Counted from the stretch's first letter, positions 16,980-28,784 are shown. The stretch is 64,000 bases of DNA from Paracoccaceae bacterium Fryx2 (GCA_032334235.1 JAVSGI010000005.1:1178001-1242000), one strand, 5' to 3'. Notes: generated from the sequence alone by a model not told the origin. Program-made: numbers and translations.

Positions 16980-18002
16980 TCAAATTGCAAGTGCAACGGC
17001 TTCATTGAAGGCGGCCATTTCTTCGGCCATGGCTTCGGCGGGTGTTTTCCAACCGAGGGTTTTTCTGGGGCGGTTGTTCATCAGGGCTGCGACGTCGTTG
17101 AGCCAGGTTTGGCTGGCATCGCTGAGATCGGTGCCTTTGGGCATGAACTGGCGCAAGAGGCCGTTGGTGTTCTCGTTGCTGCCGCGCTGCCAGGGGGCAT
17201 GCGGATCGCAGAACCAGATATCGATCTTCAGTCGGCGGGCAAGTTCCGGGTGGCAGGCCATTTCCGACCCACGATCATAAGTCATGCTTTTGCGAAGCGC
17301 TGCTGGCAGCCGCTTCATCTGCCGGGTGAAGCTGTCGAGAACCGCCTCGGCCCCATTTCCATTCATTTTGCATAGAACGACGAAGCGGGTCTTGCGCTCA
17401 ACCAAAGTGCCCACCGAGGAACGATTGAAGGCGCCCTTGATCAAGTCACCTTCCCAGTGGCCGGGTACCAGCCGCGCCTCGATTTCCTCAGGTCGGTTGA
17501 TAATCCGCAATGTTTCCGGGACCATGGCGCTTCCCGCCAGCGTCGTGCGCCGCCGCCCGCGCACAGGTTTTGCCTGGCGCAGCGCCTCGATCATTGCCGC
17601 CTTCAGGCCGCCACGCGGCTGGGCATAGATCGCGGCGTAGATGGTCTCGTGGCTGACGCGGGCAGCAGGGTCATCGGGATGCATGAGCCGCAGTCTGTGC
17701 GCAATCTGCTCGGGAGACCAGCGCCGATGAACAAGATGGCTGTGCACGAAGCGATGGGTCGCGTCGCCTTCGATCAGCTTGCGAGCGCGCCGACATCGCG
17801 TCCGGCGAACGTCGTAAACCAGCCGCGCCAATTGAGGGCAATAGGTGCCATCGTCCTGACGACCCCGCACCAGTTCCCGGCAAATCGTGCTCGCCGACCG
17901 GTCAAGAAGCATCCCGATCGCCTGCTGGCTGCTGCCCCGGTTATGTTCGGCGAGTATCACGCCACGTTCCTCGCTGCTGAGGTGCTTGCTTCGTCTGTCC
18001 AT
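16980..18002 (-). CDS. IS30 family transposase
   Basis: A 340-residue transposase with an N-terminal helix-turn-helix (SSEERGVILAEHNRGSSQQAIGMLLDRSASTICREL), the middle segment RWSPEQIAHRLRLMHPD... VSHETIYAAIY, and the DDE core: HWEGDLIKG (first Asp), MTYDRGSEMA (second Asp) and PWQRGSNENTNGLLRQF (Glu), followed by LNNRPRKTLGW-type sequence (here MNNRPRKTLGWKTPAE). Full length and apparently intact. Confidence 0.95.
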   Translation of the reverse strand: MDRRSKHLSSEERGVILAEHNRGSSQQAIGMLLDRSASTICRELVRGRQDDGTYCPQLARLVYDVRRTRCRRARKLIEGDATHRFVHSHLVHRRWSPEQIAHRLRLMHPDDPAARVSHETIYAAIYAQPRGGLKAAMIEALRQAKPVRGRRRTTLAGSAMVPETLRIINRPEEIEARLVPGHWEGDLIKGAFNRSSVGTLVERKTRFVVLCKMNGNGAEAVLDSFTRQMKRLPAALRKSMTYDRGSEMACHPELARRLKIDIWFCDPHAPWQRGSNENTNGLLRQFMPKGTDLSDASQTWLNDVAALMNNRPRKTLGWKTPAEAMAEEMAAFNEAVALAI

Positions 18003-18051
18003 CGCAACATCCTATGCCCAAAAGGGCGGCGGTGTTGCACTTGCAACTTGA
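16980..18051 (-). mobile_element. IS30-family insertion sequence
   Basis: A roughly 1072-bp element with terminal inverted repeats sharing TTGCAAGTGCAAC: left TCAAATTGCAAGTGCAAC at 16980 and, inverted, TCAAGTTGCAAGTGCAAC ending at 18051 (17 of 18 match). It encodes one intact transposase whose stop codon lies in the left repeat. A 2-3-bp target duplication could not be confirmed (flanks GAT and GCC). Confidence 0.85.
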
Positions 18052-18247
18052 GCCTAAGCAGTCAGCCGCACGCGCGCGAACATCGTTTCTGCTGAATGAT
18101 TAGCAAGCCATTGATAGAATGCAACTATCCAGAAGTATCGACTTGATACCCACCCTTACCCACGCAAACGTCCGACCGAACCGAATTGAACGGTGGAGGT
18201 TGAGTTGGACGGAAGTGGCGAGATCAGAGAGTTTCGGGCGGCGCTAT

Positions 18248-19896
18248 CCCGCATTCCCCAAGTAATCCGCTGATTTCGCTGTCGTGACCATGGTATTTTC
18301 TATATAAATCATAGTGTTGATGGCTTCGAGGGACGGATTTCATGGATCACCCAGAGGGTGCGGGCTTGCAGCGGGCAGATCGGGTAGAATTCGACTCTCG
18401 CGTGCGGTTGGAATTCCGCGGCACGCAGCTCAGTTCGGACGGTGACCTTCTGGTGATGCGCGAGTTGGATGACGCGCTTGGGTTGTCTGACCTTGCGTCA
18501 TCGGCGCTGTGCGACACCCGTCGTGGCAAGAACACGGTCCACCGGCTCGACGGGCTGTTTCGGCAGTCGGTCTATGGACGGCTGGCCGGATACGAGGATG
18601 TCAACGATGCTGACCGTCTCGCCCTCGATCCCGTGATGCGTCAGGTCGTGGGCGGCAGGGCAGTCGATGCACAAGCGGCCTCGGCCTCGCAGATGGGGCG
18701 GTTCGAGACAGAGACGATGGCCCTGGTCGAAAACCGGGAAGCGCTGGCCGATCTGAATGGCCAATGGATCGACCGGTTTCATGACCGTAACGGGCTGAAG
18801 TTCATCGTGCTGGACATGGACAGCTCGGTCAGCCCGACCCATGGTGATCAGGAAGGGTCCGCCTGGAACGGGCATTTCGACTGCACCTGCTATCACCCGA
18901 ACTTTCTGTTCAACCAGTTCGGCATGCTGGAACGCTGTGCCCTGCGCAATGGCAACGTCCACAGCGCCGACGGCTGGCGGGATGTCCTCGATCCGGTGAT
19001 CGCTCGGTATGCCAAACGTGACATCCTGCGGTTCTTCCGGGCCGATGCCGCCTACGCGATCCCGGCGATCTATGCGCGGCTCGAAGAGGCAGGCTATTTC
19101 TACGCCATCCGACTGCCCGCCAACAGCGTCCTGCGCGAGAAGATCGCACATCGGCTGACCCGGCCGGTGGGGCGGCCTTCGCTGACCAAGGTCAAACGCT
19201 TCTTCGAGGATTTCCACTATCAGGCCGCGTCCTGGGACAAGGAGCGCCGCGTAATCGCCAAGATCGAATGGCATCCGGGCGAGCTGTTCCCCCGCGTGGG
19301 CTTCATCGTCACCAACCTGCCGATGGAGCCGGACTGGGTGATGGGCTTCTACAACCAGCGCGGCACGGCCGACCAGCACATCAAGGAGGGTAAATATGCC
19401 TTTCACTGGACACGGCTGTCATGCAGGAAGTTTCGCGACAACGAGGTCCGACTGCAGCTGCACGCGCTGGCCTACAACCTGGCCACCTTCTTGCGCTGCA
19501 TCGAACTGCCCGAGGAAATGGCCGACTGGTCGTTGACCAGCCTGCAATTGAAACTGATCAAGATCGGGGCCCGCGTCGTGCGTCATGCCCGCGCCATCAC
19601 CTTCCAACTGGCCGAAGTCGCTGTCACCGGCCCGATGGTACGCGCCATCCTCGCCCCCATTCGCCGATTGCGAGCGCCAGCGTCATGCACTTGACGGCGA
19701 ACTAGGCCCGAACTGAACGAAAGCGGCTCCATAGGTCCGTCCGCCGCGCTGAAAAACGTCGCCGCCGGGCACCGACGCGGCCGCTTTGCGGCCAAATCCG
19801 CACAACTCCAACCGTCTGCGCGACCACAGACACCGCTCAGGGCGAAAAACACTTGATCAACTGGCCCAATCAAGCGATATTGCCGACAGATCGTAT
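18248..19896 (+). mobile_element. IS1380-family element 1, right end missing
   Basis: The left inverted repeat CCCGCATTCCCCAAG is at 18248-18262, with the transposase following. The expected right end (CTTGGGGAATG...) is absent: the sequence after the transposase parallels that of element 2 up to ...ACTTGATC near 19858, then runs into the left end of element 2 at 19897. About 45 bases of the terminus, including the repeat, have been replaced. Confidence 0.75.
18342..19694 (+). CDS. IS1380 family transposase (element 1)
   Basis: A 450-residue DDE transposase of IS1380 type. Catalytic segments include VLDMDSSVSPTHGDQEG (first Asp), FFRADAAYAIPAIY (second Asp) and FYNQRGTADQHIKEGKYAFHW (Glu), followed by NEVRLQLHALAYNLATFLR. 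It is intact, but its element lacks the right repeat, so it probably cannot move alone. It differs from the neighbouring copy at scattered positions throughout. Confidence 0.93.
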   Translation: MDHPEGAGLQRADRVEFDSRVRLEFRGTQLSSDGDLLVMRELDDALGLSDLASSALCDTRRGKNTVHRLDGLFRQSVYGRLAGYEDVNDADRLALDPVMRQVVGGRAVDAQAASASQMGRFETETMALVENREALADLNGQWIDRFHDRNGLKFIVLDMDSSVSPTHGDQEGSAWNGHFDCTCYHPNFLFNQFGMLERCALRNGNVHSADGWRDVLDPVIARYAKRDILRFFRADAAYAIPAIYARLEEAGYFYAIRLPANSVLREKIAHRLTRPVGRPSLTKVKRFFEDFHYQAASWDKERRVIAKIEWHPGELFPRVGFIVTNLPMEPDWVMGFYNQRGTADQHIKEGKYAFHWTRLSCRKFRDNEVRLQLHALAYNLATFLRCIELPEEMADWSLTSLQLKLIKIGARVVRHARAITFQLAEVAVTGPMVRAILAPIRRLRAPASCT

Positions 19897-21567
19897 CCCG
19901 CATTCCCCAAGTAAATCTATGATTTCGCTGTCCTGAACTCATTATTTCCTATATAAATCATAGTGTTGATGGCTGCGAGGGACGTGTTTTATGGATCACC
20001 CAGAGGGTGCGGGTTCGGATCAAGGTCATCGGGTCGATTTCGACCGCCGCGTGCGGCTGGAGTTCCGGGGTGCGCAGATCAGTTCGGACGGCGGTTTGCT
20101 GGTGATGCGCGAGCTCGATGACGCGCTCGGGCTGTCGGGCCTTGCGTCAGAGGCGCTACGCGATAACCGCACCGGCAAGAACACCGTCCATCGGCTCGAC
20201 GGGCTGTTCCGGCAGTCAGTATTCGGGCGGCTGGCCGGATACGAGGACGTCAACGATGCCGACCGTCTCGCGCTCGATCCCGTGATGCGTCAGGTTGTCG
20301 GTGGCCGGGCTGTCGATGCGCAAGCGGCCTCAGCAACGCAGATGGGGCGATTTGAGACCGAGACCTTGGCCTCGCCCACGAACCGGGCGGCGCTGGCAGA
20401 CCTGAACGGCCAATGGATCGACCGCTTCCACGACCGCAACGGGCTGAAGTATATCGTGCTGGACATGGACAGCTCGGTCAGCCCCACCCATGGCGATCAG
20501 GAAGGGTCCGCCTGGAACGGCCATTTCGACTGCACCTGTTATCACCCGAATTTCCTGTTCAACCAGTTCGGCATGCTGGAACGCTGCGCCCTGCGCAACG
20601 GCAATGTTCACAGCGCCGACGGCTGGCGGGATGTCCTCGATCCCGTCATCGCCCGTTATGCTGGCCGCAACCTTGGTGGCCGCTTCTTCCGCGCCGACGC
20701 CGCCTATGCGATCCCTGCGATCTACGCGCGGCTGGAAGAGACGGGCTATTTCTACACCATCCGGTTGCCCTCCAATGCAGTGCTCAAGGAGAAGATCGCG
20801 CATCGACTGACCCGGCCCGTAGGCCGTCCGTCGCTGACCAAGGTCAAACGCTTTTACGAGGACTTCGAGTATCAGGCGGCGTCCTGGGACAAGCCCCGCC
20901 GTGTCATCGCCAAGATCGAATGGCACCCCGGAGAGCTGTTCCCCAAAGTCGGCTTCATCATCACCAACCTGCCCATGGAGCCAGATTGGGTGGTGCGCTT
21001 CTACAACCAGCGTGGCACCGCCGAACAGCACATCAAGGAGGGCAAATACGCCTTCCACTGGACGCGGCTGTCATGCAAGCGGTTCCGTGACAACGAGGTC
21101 CGGCTGCAACTGCACGCGCTGGCCTACAACCTGGCAACGTTCCTGCGCTGCATCGATCTGCCCGAGGCCATGGCCAACTGGTCGCTGACATCCCTCCAGC
21201 TCAAGCTGATCAAGATCGGGGCCCGCGTCGTGCGTCACGCCCGCGCCATCACCTTCCAACTTGCCGAGGTGGCGGTCACAGGCCCCATGGTCAGAGCCAT
21301 CCTAACTGCAATTCACCGCCTTCGAGCGCCACCGTCATGTGCGTGACCGCGAACCTGACAGAAACTGAACGAAAGCGGCAGGACAGTTCTGTCCACCGCG
21401 CTGAAGAACGGCGATGCTGGGCCAGAATGATGCGAGTTTGCGGCCCGACCCCCCCGCATTCGAACGTTCTGGCGCACGCAAACGCCGCTCAGGGCCCAAA
21501 ACGCTTGATCGGCAAGCGAGTTTAGGTGATCTTGGCGTCAAACGGCATGCCACTTGGGGAATGTCGG
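19897..21567 (+). mobile_element. IS1380-family element 2
   Basis: The left inverted repeat CCCGCATTCCCCAAG at 19897-19911 and the right repeat CTTGGGGAATGTCGG at 21553-21567 match at 14 of 15 bases, giving a 1671-bp element with one intact transposase. Both IS1380 left ends are preceded by TAT. No 4-5-bp target duplication is evident at the right flank. Confidence 0.85.
19991..21346 (+). CDS. IS1380 family transposase (element 2)
   Basis: A 451-residue protein, closely similar to the transposase at 18342-19694 with the same catalytic segments (LDMDSSVSPTHGDQEG, FFRADAAYAIPAIY, FYNQRGTAEQHIKEGK). Differences such as AGRNLGGRF versus AKRDILRF show it is a diverged relative, not a recent duplicate. 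Intact in a complete element. Confidence 0.93.
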   Translation: MDHPEGAGSDQGHRVDFDRRVRLEFRGAQISSDGGLLVMRELDDALGLSGLASEALRDNRTGKNTVHRLDGLFRQSVFGRLAGYEDVNDADRLALDPVMRQVVGGRAVDAQAASATQMGRFETETLASPTNRAALADLNGQWIDRFHDRNGLKYIVLDMDSSVSPTHGDQEGSAWNGHFDCTCYHPNFLFNQFGMLERCALRNGNVHSADGWRDVLDPVIARYAGRNLGGRFFRADAAYAIPAIYARLEETGYFYTIRLPSNAVLKEKIAHRLTRPVGRPSLTKVKRFYEDFEYQAASWDKPRRVIAKIEWHPGELFPKVGFIITNLPMEPDWVVRFYNQRGTAEQHIKEGKYAFHWTRLSCKRFRDNEVRLQLHALAYNLATFLRCIDLPEAMANWSLTSLQLKLIKIGARVVRHARAITFQLAEVAVTGPMVRAILTAIHRLRAPPSCA

Positions 21568-21665
21568 CCAGAATCGATCCCGCCCTTAGCCACAAGAGGT
21601 TCAGATCACGTCGTCAGTGCCAAACGCGATTCCCCTGCGTATAGGAATAGGGCCCGGGAGGAACC

Positions 21666-21800
21666 ATGCCGGGGGGGATGCGCCCCGTTTCTTGCATGTG
21701 GCAATCTTGCGGCACAACGATTATCGCATCCTTGTCTGGGCTGACCCTGACGGGATCGTTCGCGCAATCAGGCGTTGACCCGGCCCCTTCGAGAGGTTAA
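21666..21800 (+). CDS. possible small exported peptide upstream of EPS genes
   Basis: A 44-codon frame starting ATG at 21666 with a strong GGGAGG four to five bases upstream. The product has a hydrophobic middle (TTIIASLSGLTLTGSFAQ) ending in an A-x-A-like signal peptidase site, then a short polar tail, so it looks like a signal peptide with little after it. It might be a small secreted peptide, a leader, or the start of a gene truncated by the IS1380 insertions. It lies 68 bases before the EPS sugar transferase gene. Confidence 0.35.
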   Translation: MPGGMRPVSCMWQSCGTTIIASLSGLTLTGSFAQSGVDPAPSRG

Positions 21801-21868
21801 AGAGTTTTTTATTCAGAATTGATTTTGGAATATCACATTCTGGTGAACCCTGGTCGGGGGGGTGAGTA

Positions 21869-22969
21869 ATGTATCTGGTTCTTTATTTATTTTGCGCATT
21901 CATTGGGTCGCTTTTTTCTGGCTTTATTTTGCTCCGGATCAGGCAGCAACTGAACGGTGTATCAAAGCCGCGTGACGATGGAACCGCCGTCCAATCCTCT
22001 CACGTCGGAAACCCGCTGCGTTTAGGTGGATTGGCGGCCGTTGCCGGTCTGGCTTTCGCCGTAGCCCTGCAAATGCTGAACGAGGGCGAAAGCTTCGCGC
22101 CGCTGTTGCTTCTGTCGGTTCTTCCGGTCTTCATTACGGGGCTGGCCGAGGATCTCGGCCATCACGTGTCGCCGCGCGGGCGATTTCTGGCGGCGGTATT
22201 CTCTGGCGTTGCTGCGGTTGCCCTGTTGGGGGTTTGGGTGCCGAAAGCGGACATACCGGGCATCGACTGGGCTATGGCCACGCCTGCGGTTGCCATCATT
22301 CTGACCGTGATCTTTTCGGCCGGGTTTTGTCATGCTGTCAACCTGATCGACGGAATGAATGGTCTGGCAGCGTCGGTGATCACGACATCGGCACTGGGCT
22401 GCGCCGCAATTGCTACGCTAGCGTCCTTGCCCGCTGTCACCGGCTTTGCCCTGTTGCTGGTAGCCGCCACAATAGGTTTCCTGTTTCTGAACTGGCCGGT
22501 CGCGCGTGTGTTTTTCGGCGATGCCGGTGCCTATGGTCTGGGTCATCTGCTTGTCTTTTTGATGTTCCTGCTGGCATCGCTCTCCAGCGAAGTGGCAGTG
22601 CCGGCTTTGCTTTTGGTGATCTTCTGGCCGCTTGCCGACGTGTTCCACACGATCCTGCGGCGCGTGGCCGACAAGGTTTCCATAACACAGCCTGACAGGA
22701 TGCATCTGCATCAGAAGGTCCGACGCACGCTGGACATCGTCTGGTTCGGATACCGGGGGCGCTATCGGTCCAACCCTTTGACGACGATCATCCTGCTGCC
22801 GTTCATCATCGCCCCCGTCGTGACCGGTGTCCTGCTCTGGAACAATCCGGGTGCCGCATGGTTCGCGCTGGGGGGCTATATGCTGGCATTCTCGGCCTGC
22901 CATCCATTGACGATACGACTCGCGCGGAGGTTCCGGAGATGGACATCTTACACCCGCAAATCGCACTGA
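21869..22969 (+). CDS. undecaprenyl-phosphate sugar-1-phosphate transferase (WecA/TagO family)
   Basis: A 366-residue polytopic membrane protein (about ten hydrophobic segments) of glycosyltransferase family 4. Signature motifs are NLIDGMNGL around residues 157-165, FFGDAGAYGLG around 216-226, and the basic DRMHLHQK loop near 283. These enzymes transfer a HexNAc-1-phosphate from a UDP-sugar to undecaprenyl phosphate on the cytoplasmic face, starting a polysaccharide repeat unit. It precedes the export and tyrosine-kinase genes, so it is probably the priming enzyme of this EPS cluster. The exact sugar cannot be read from sequence. The promoter is probably in the AT-rich stretch 21790-21850. 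Confidence 0.88.
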   Translation: MYLVLYLFCAFIGSLFSGFILLRIRQQLNGVSKPRDDGTAVQSSHVGNPLRLGGLAAVAGLAFAVALQMLNEGESFAPLLLLSVLPVFITGLAEDLGHHVSPRGRFLAAVFSGVAAVALLGVWVPKADIPGIDWAMATPAVAIILTVIFSAGFCHAVNLIDGMNGLAASVITTSALGCAAIATLASLPAVTGFALLLVAATIGFLFLNWPVARVFFGDAGAYGLGHLLVFLMFLLASLSSEVAVPALLLVIFWPLADVFHTILRRVADKVSITQPDRMHLHQKVRRTLDIVWFGYRGRYRSNPLTTIILLPFIIAPVVTGVLLWNNPGAAWFALGGYMLAFSACHPLTIRLARRFRRWTSYTRKSH

Positions 22970-23090
22970 CCACGCAAAATATGCTGGCAAGACACCTGTC
23001 AGACCGCTAAAGATGGAGTAATGGGCAACCAGTTTGTTGTCCGGGCATTTTAAATGGGTTGAACAGGCCCGATTAGGAAATCGCAAATAT

Positions 23091-24221
23091 ATGACAACCA
23101 CAGCTGCCCACCATGCATCGCTTTTCGGGACCGTGGTCGGTGGTGGCTGGCTTGGCAAGTGGATCCGCGCTTTGATGGGTCTGCTTGCCGTTCTTGTGCT
23201 TGTGGCCTGCTCGGACGGTTATGTTGTCTTCCCTACCACGCCCGAAGGTCAGCGCGCACTGGGCGACGATGTCGAGGTGGTTGTCCTAGATGCGACGAAC
23301 ATCGGCAACTACACCAGTCCGGCCCGGGGACATCGTGCATCGTCGCTGCCGGCAGGCCGCCAGTGGATCTATCACGTCGGTCCCGGCGACATCCTGTCAG
23401 TGATCGTTTTCAATCACCCCGAACTGACGCTTCCTTCAGGCCCGCAGCGCAGCGCTGCGGAAAGCGGGTTCCAGGTCGGCAGTGATGGGACGATCAACTA
23501 TCCCTTTATCGGTTCGGTACAAGCTAGCGGTCGATCGGTTGACCAGATCCGCAGCGACATTTCGCAGCGGCTTGCGACGTTCATCCCCGATCCCCAGGTC
23601 GAAGTTCGGATCGCGGCCTTCAACGCACAAGCGGTCGTAGTCTCGGGCGAGGTGGAAATGCCGAATCGTCAGCCCTTAACCGCAGTTGCGCTGACGCTGA
23701 TCGAGGCCATCAACGCCGCCGGTGGCTTCACTGACCAAGCGGATCCGCGCATCGTGAGCGTCCAGCGGGGGGGGCGGGTCTATCATGTCGATGTGCAGGG
23801 CTTCCTGACGGGCGGCCTGACGCAGAACAACCCGGTCCTGCGCAACGGCGATGTGGTCAGCGTCCCGCGCCGTCGCGCCGAGGAGGCCTATCTGCTGGGC
23901 GAGGTGGCGAGGCCCGATGTCATCGACCTGTCGCTGGAGCCGATCACCCTGACCCAAGCCATCACGCGCCGTGGCGGGTTGCAACAACCCCGCGCCGATG
24001 CGCGCGGTGTGCTGGTCTTCCGGGCGGCGGGTGTGCTGACGCGAGTGTTCCAACTCGACACGTCCAGTCCCACCGGGCTGCTTCTGGGTACTCGCTTCGT
24101 GCTGGAGCCCGGCGACGTGGTCTATGTCCTGCGATCGCCGCTGCAGCGCTGGAACGACACCATCGTGCGCCTGTTGCCGACCGTGCAGGCGATCGATACC
24201 ACCAACAGCATTGCCAACTGA
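23091..24221 (+). CDS. polysaccharide export outer-membrane lipoprotein (Wza/GumB family)
   Basis: About 376 residues from ATG 23091, chosen because AGGAAA lies some 9 bases upstream and it leads directly to the signal sequence. An N-terminal hydrophobic segment ends in the lipobox LVAC, with the lipidated cysteine near residue 40. A polysaccharide export (PES) domain follows (WIYHVGPGDILSVIVFNHPELT... GFQVGSDGTINYPFIG), then two SLBB-type domains (NAQAVVVSGEVEMPNRQPLT; EEAYLLGEVARPDVIDL). By family it forms the periplasm-spanning, outer-membrane channel for capsule or EPS. Its stop overlaps the start of the tyrosine phosphatase gene (TGATG), so the genes are coupled. Confidence 0.9.
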   Translation: MTTTAAHHASLFGTVVGGGWLGKWIRALMGLLAVLVLVACSDGYVVFPTTPEGQRALGDDVEVVVLDATNIGNYTSPARGHRASSLPAGRQWIYHVGPGDILSVIVFNHPELTLPSGPQRSAAESGFQVGSDGTINYPFIGSVQASGRSVDQIRSDISQRLATFIPDPQVEVRIAAFNAQAVVVSGEVEMPNRQPLTAVALTLIEAINAAGGFTDQADPRIVSVQRGGRVYHVDVQGFLTGGLTQNNPVLRNGDVVSVPRRRAEEAYLLGEVARPDVIDLSLEPITLTQAITRRGGLQQPRADARGVLVFRAAGVLTRVFQLDTSSPTGLLLGTRFVLEPGDVVYVLRSPLQRWNDTIVRLLPTVQAIDTTNSIAN

Positions 24222-24697
24222 TGCGGAGGGAAGGCTGCTTGTTTCGTTCGGTTCTCGTCGTTTGTGTCGGCAACAACTGCCGTTCGCCAGTGGGTGAACG
24301 GCTTCTGTTGGCGCGGCTGCAGGACCGCGGATATTCGATCTTGGTGTCCTCCGCAGGGATTGGCGCGCTGGTCGGGCACGGTGCCGATGAAACGGCCGCC
24401 GCAGTCGCGGCCGAGTATGGCGTCGATCTCGACGGGCATGTCGCGCGGCAATTCAGCCGCGAACTCGGGCTCGATCACGACCTGATCCTGACCATGGAGC
24501 CCGGGCATCGGCGCGAGATCATCAAGGCGGCACCCGACCTGTCGGGGCGCGTCATGCTTTTCGACCATTGGCAGGGCGGCAAGGGCATTGCTGATCCCTA
24601 TCGACGCTCGCGGCAGTTCCATCAGGAAGTCTTCTCCCTGATCGACACGGCGGGTTCGGCTTGGGCGGCAAAGCTCGAGCCTAAGGCAAAGGGATGA
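24221..24697 (+). CDS. low-molecular-weight protein tyrosine phosphatase (Wzb-like)
   Basis: A 158-residue phosphatase with the P-loop C15-VGNNC-R21-SP (the C-x5-R-S signature) and the general acid D125 in DPYRRS. Cytoplasmic; by family it removes phosphate from the tyrosine-rich tail of the Wzc-type kinase encoded next, a cycle needed for controlled polymer length and export. It overlaps the export gene upstream by one base and is 4 bases from the kinase gene, so it is in one operon. Confidence 0.92.
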   Translation: MRREGCLFRSVLVVCVGNNCRSPVGERLLLARLQDRGYSILVSSAGIGALVGHGADETAAAVAAEYGVDLDGHVARQFSRELGLDHDLILTMEPGHRREIIKAAPDLSGRVMLFDHWQGGKGIADPYRRSRQFHQEVFSLIDTAGSAWAAKLEPKAKG

Positions 24698-24701
24698 GAA
24701 G

Positions 24702-26957
<2,256 letters not shown>

Positions 26958-27021
26958 GTTGTCACGCATTTGTGCGAAAAAAAGCGCCTGCCGCGCGGTC
27001 GTTTGAAATTGGCGTCCGACC

Positions 27022-27984
27022 TTGCATAGTCTTGCTCCGCTTCCGCCACTCAGTCAGGCCCTGAAAGACATCGACCGGGTTTTCGGCCTGACCCGTGTTC
27101 TAAAAATGGGTTCTGAAACAACCATCGACCGCTACTATGCCGCCGCGGCACACGGATATCACTGGGTCCATTCCAGGGACGGATGCATGCATTTGGCGCT
27201 CAGCGCCGGGCCCGAGTTCCGAGAAGTGGATTATCTCACGCAGGTTGCCTTCGTCGCGGATCTGATCCACGAAACCGGTGCGAGACGGGTTCTTGAACTT
27301 GGCTGCGGGCTGGGCTTCAACATGCTCGAACTGGCGGGGCTGTGTCCGCCGGTCGAGATTGTGGGAACTGATTTGCTCGAACGGCACGTTCGCAAGGCCA
27401 GGGCGCGGTCACGACGACACGCCAATGTTTCGGTCCTTGTGGGCAGTCACGACCGGCTTCCCCCCGAAATCGGCACGTTCGACATCATCTTCGCGGTCGA
27501 AACCTTGTGCTATGCGACCGACAGGCCAGCCGTCGCAGCCTCCATCGCGCAGGTGCTCGCGCCAGATGGTCTGCTTGTGGTCTTCGACGCCGAGCGTGCG
27601 TCCAATTTCTCGGCGCTCTCCAGCGACATGCAGCTGGCCGCGATGCTCTACGAGGCCGTGACAGTGGTCGAGGACGGCTTCAGAGCCGCCGATGCGTGGG
27701 GGGACGCATATATGTCGGCCGGGCTGATGACCCAGCGGATCGAGGACATGTCACATGCGACTATCCCTGGATTGCGCAGGCTCCACCGCTATGGGGCTCG
27801 TTATTTTTCGGACACGGCGGTCCGTGCGGCCACTGCATTCCTGCCTTGGGCATTGAAAGCCAATGCCGTCGGTGCCTTGCTAGCTCCCTATCTGATCGAA
27901 GGGGATTTCGAGAGTGGAGGCGGCAACGTCGGTCCCGCGCTTCATTATCGCCTGCGCGTCTGTAGCAAGCAGCGATCCCGCTGA
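27022..27984 (+). CDS. class I SAM-dependent methyltransferase
   Basis: A Rossmann-fold methyltransferase with motif I VLELGCGLGFN (near residue 91), the acidic loop EIVGTDLLERHVRKA, motif II/III-like FDIIFAVETLCYATD and LAPDGLLVVFDAE. The start is uncertain: TTG 27022 (320 residues) has no obvious ribosome-binding site, and ATG 27106 (292 residues) is an alternative. It follows the tyrosine kinase gene on the same strand after 64 bases. It may methylate a sugar or lipid of the exopolysaccharide; the substrate cannot be told from the sequence. Confidence 0.75.
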   Translation: MHSLAPLPPLSQALKDIDRVFGLTRVLKMGSETTIDRYYAAAAHGYHWVHSRDGCMHLALSAGPEFREVDYLTQVAFVADLIHETGARRVLELGCGLGFNMLELAGLCPPVEIVGTDLLERHVRKARARSRRHANVSVLVGSHDRLPPEIGTFDIIFAVETLCYATDRPAVAASIAQVLAPDGLLVVFDAERASNFSALSSDMQLAAMLYEAVTVVEDGFRAADAWGDAYMSAGLMTQRIEDMSHATIPGLRRLHRYGARYFSDTAVRAATAFLPWALKANAVGALLAPYLIEGDFESGGGNVGPALHYRLRVCSKQRSR

Positions 27985-28124
27985 GACGCTTGCTGGATGG
28001 CGTTCGCGGCAGCCTGTGCATGCATCAGAATCGAAGCGAGTCTCGCCATCGGACAGGCAGGGAATCCTCGTAACAGACACTCTCATGTTCTGGTCTCATG
28101 GACTTCGCGAATTGACGAATACGC

Positions 28125-28784
28125 TCACCGCTGCTCCCATGGCCGCACCTTCGGCATCGCTGCCGTCACCTCCACCTCCCGCAACATCCCGCCCGCGATC
28201 AGCAAATCCCGCACCCAGTCCATCGCCAGCCACCAGTCGTCATAGGCTTGGCGGGCGGATTCGATCTGCTGCGGGGTGGGGGTAAAGGTGACGGGGCAGG
28301 CGCGGACCTCGACGACGCGCCACTTGCCGCTGATCAGCGCGCGTGCGGTGCCGACCACGACACTGACCGCACGGTCGCCGTGCCGGTTGCGCTTAATTTC
28401 GACCGGCACACAGCGGGGGATGGCGCCGGGCATCCAGTTGGGCGTTATCCCGGCGCGCGCCAACTCGGCCACACTGATCGCCATGCGGATACCGCCGAGA
28501 CTGTCAGGCAATCCCGCGACGGTGGCGGCGATCACTTCGGCATCGGCATGGGTATAGCTTCCCATCTTGTGCTGGCCGCCATCCACCTTGCAGCCCAGTG
28601 CAGCGCGTTGCATCAGGACATATTCCAGCCCAAAGCCATAGCCTTCCTCAATGACATCCTTTGGTGGGGGCAGTTCCAGCTGCGCTTGTTCAGTTTGAAA
28701 AGCCCATTCTAGTAATGCCTGCACGCCCAGCGCGCGTTTCACACGTTCGCCGCCTGTGCGGACGATTCGTCCCTGCATGCTCAT
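28125..28784 (-). CDS. prophage-type protein of unknown function
   Basis: A 219-residue protein of a kind I associate with alphaproteobacterial prophages, next to a phage DNA methylase. Visible features include a histidine/aspartate segment (SYTHADAEVIAATVAGLP), AELARAGITPNWMPGAIPRC, and a C-terminal stretch TPTPQQIESARQAYDDWWLAMDWVRDLL with many tryptophans. No catalytic motif is recognised. Its ATG overlaps the stop of the methylase fragment upstream (ATGA), so the two formed one phage operon. It appears intact. Confidence 0.6.
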   Translation of the reverse strand: MSMQGRIVRTGGERVKRALGVQALLEWAFQTEQAQLELPPPKDVIEEGYGFGLEYVLMQRAALGCKVDGGQHKMGSYTHADAEVIAATVAGLPDSLGGIRMAISVAELARAGITPNWMPGAIPRCVPVEIKRNRHGDRAVSVVVGTARALISGKWRVVEVRACPVTFTPTPQQIESARQAYDDWWLAMDWVRDLLIAGGMLREVEVTAAMPKVRPWEQR

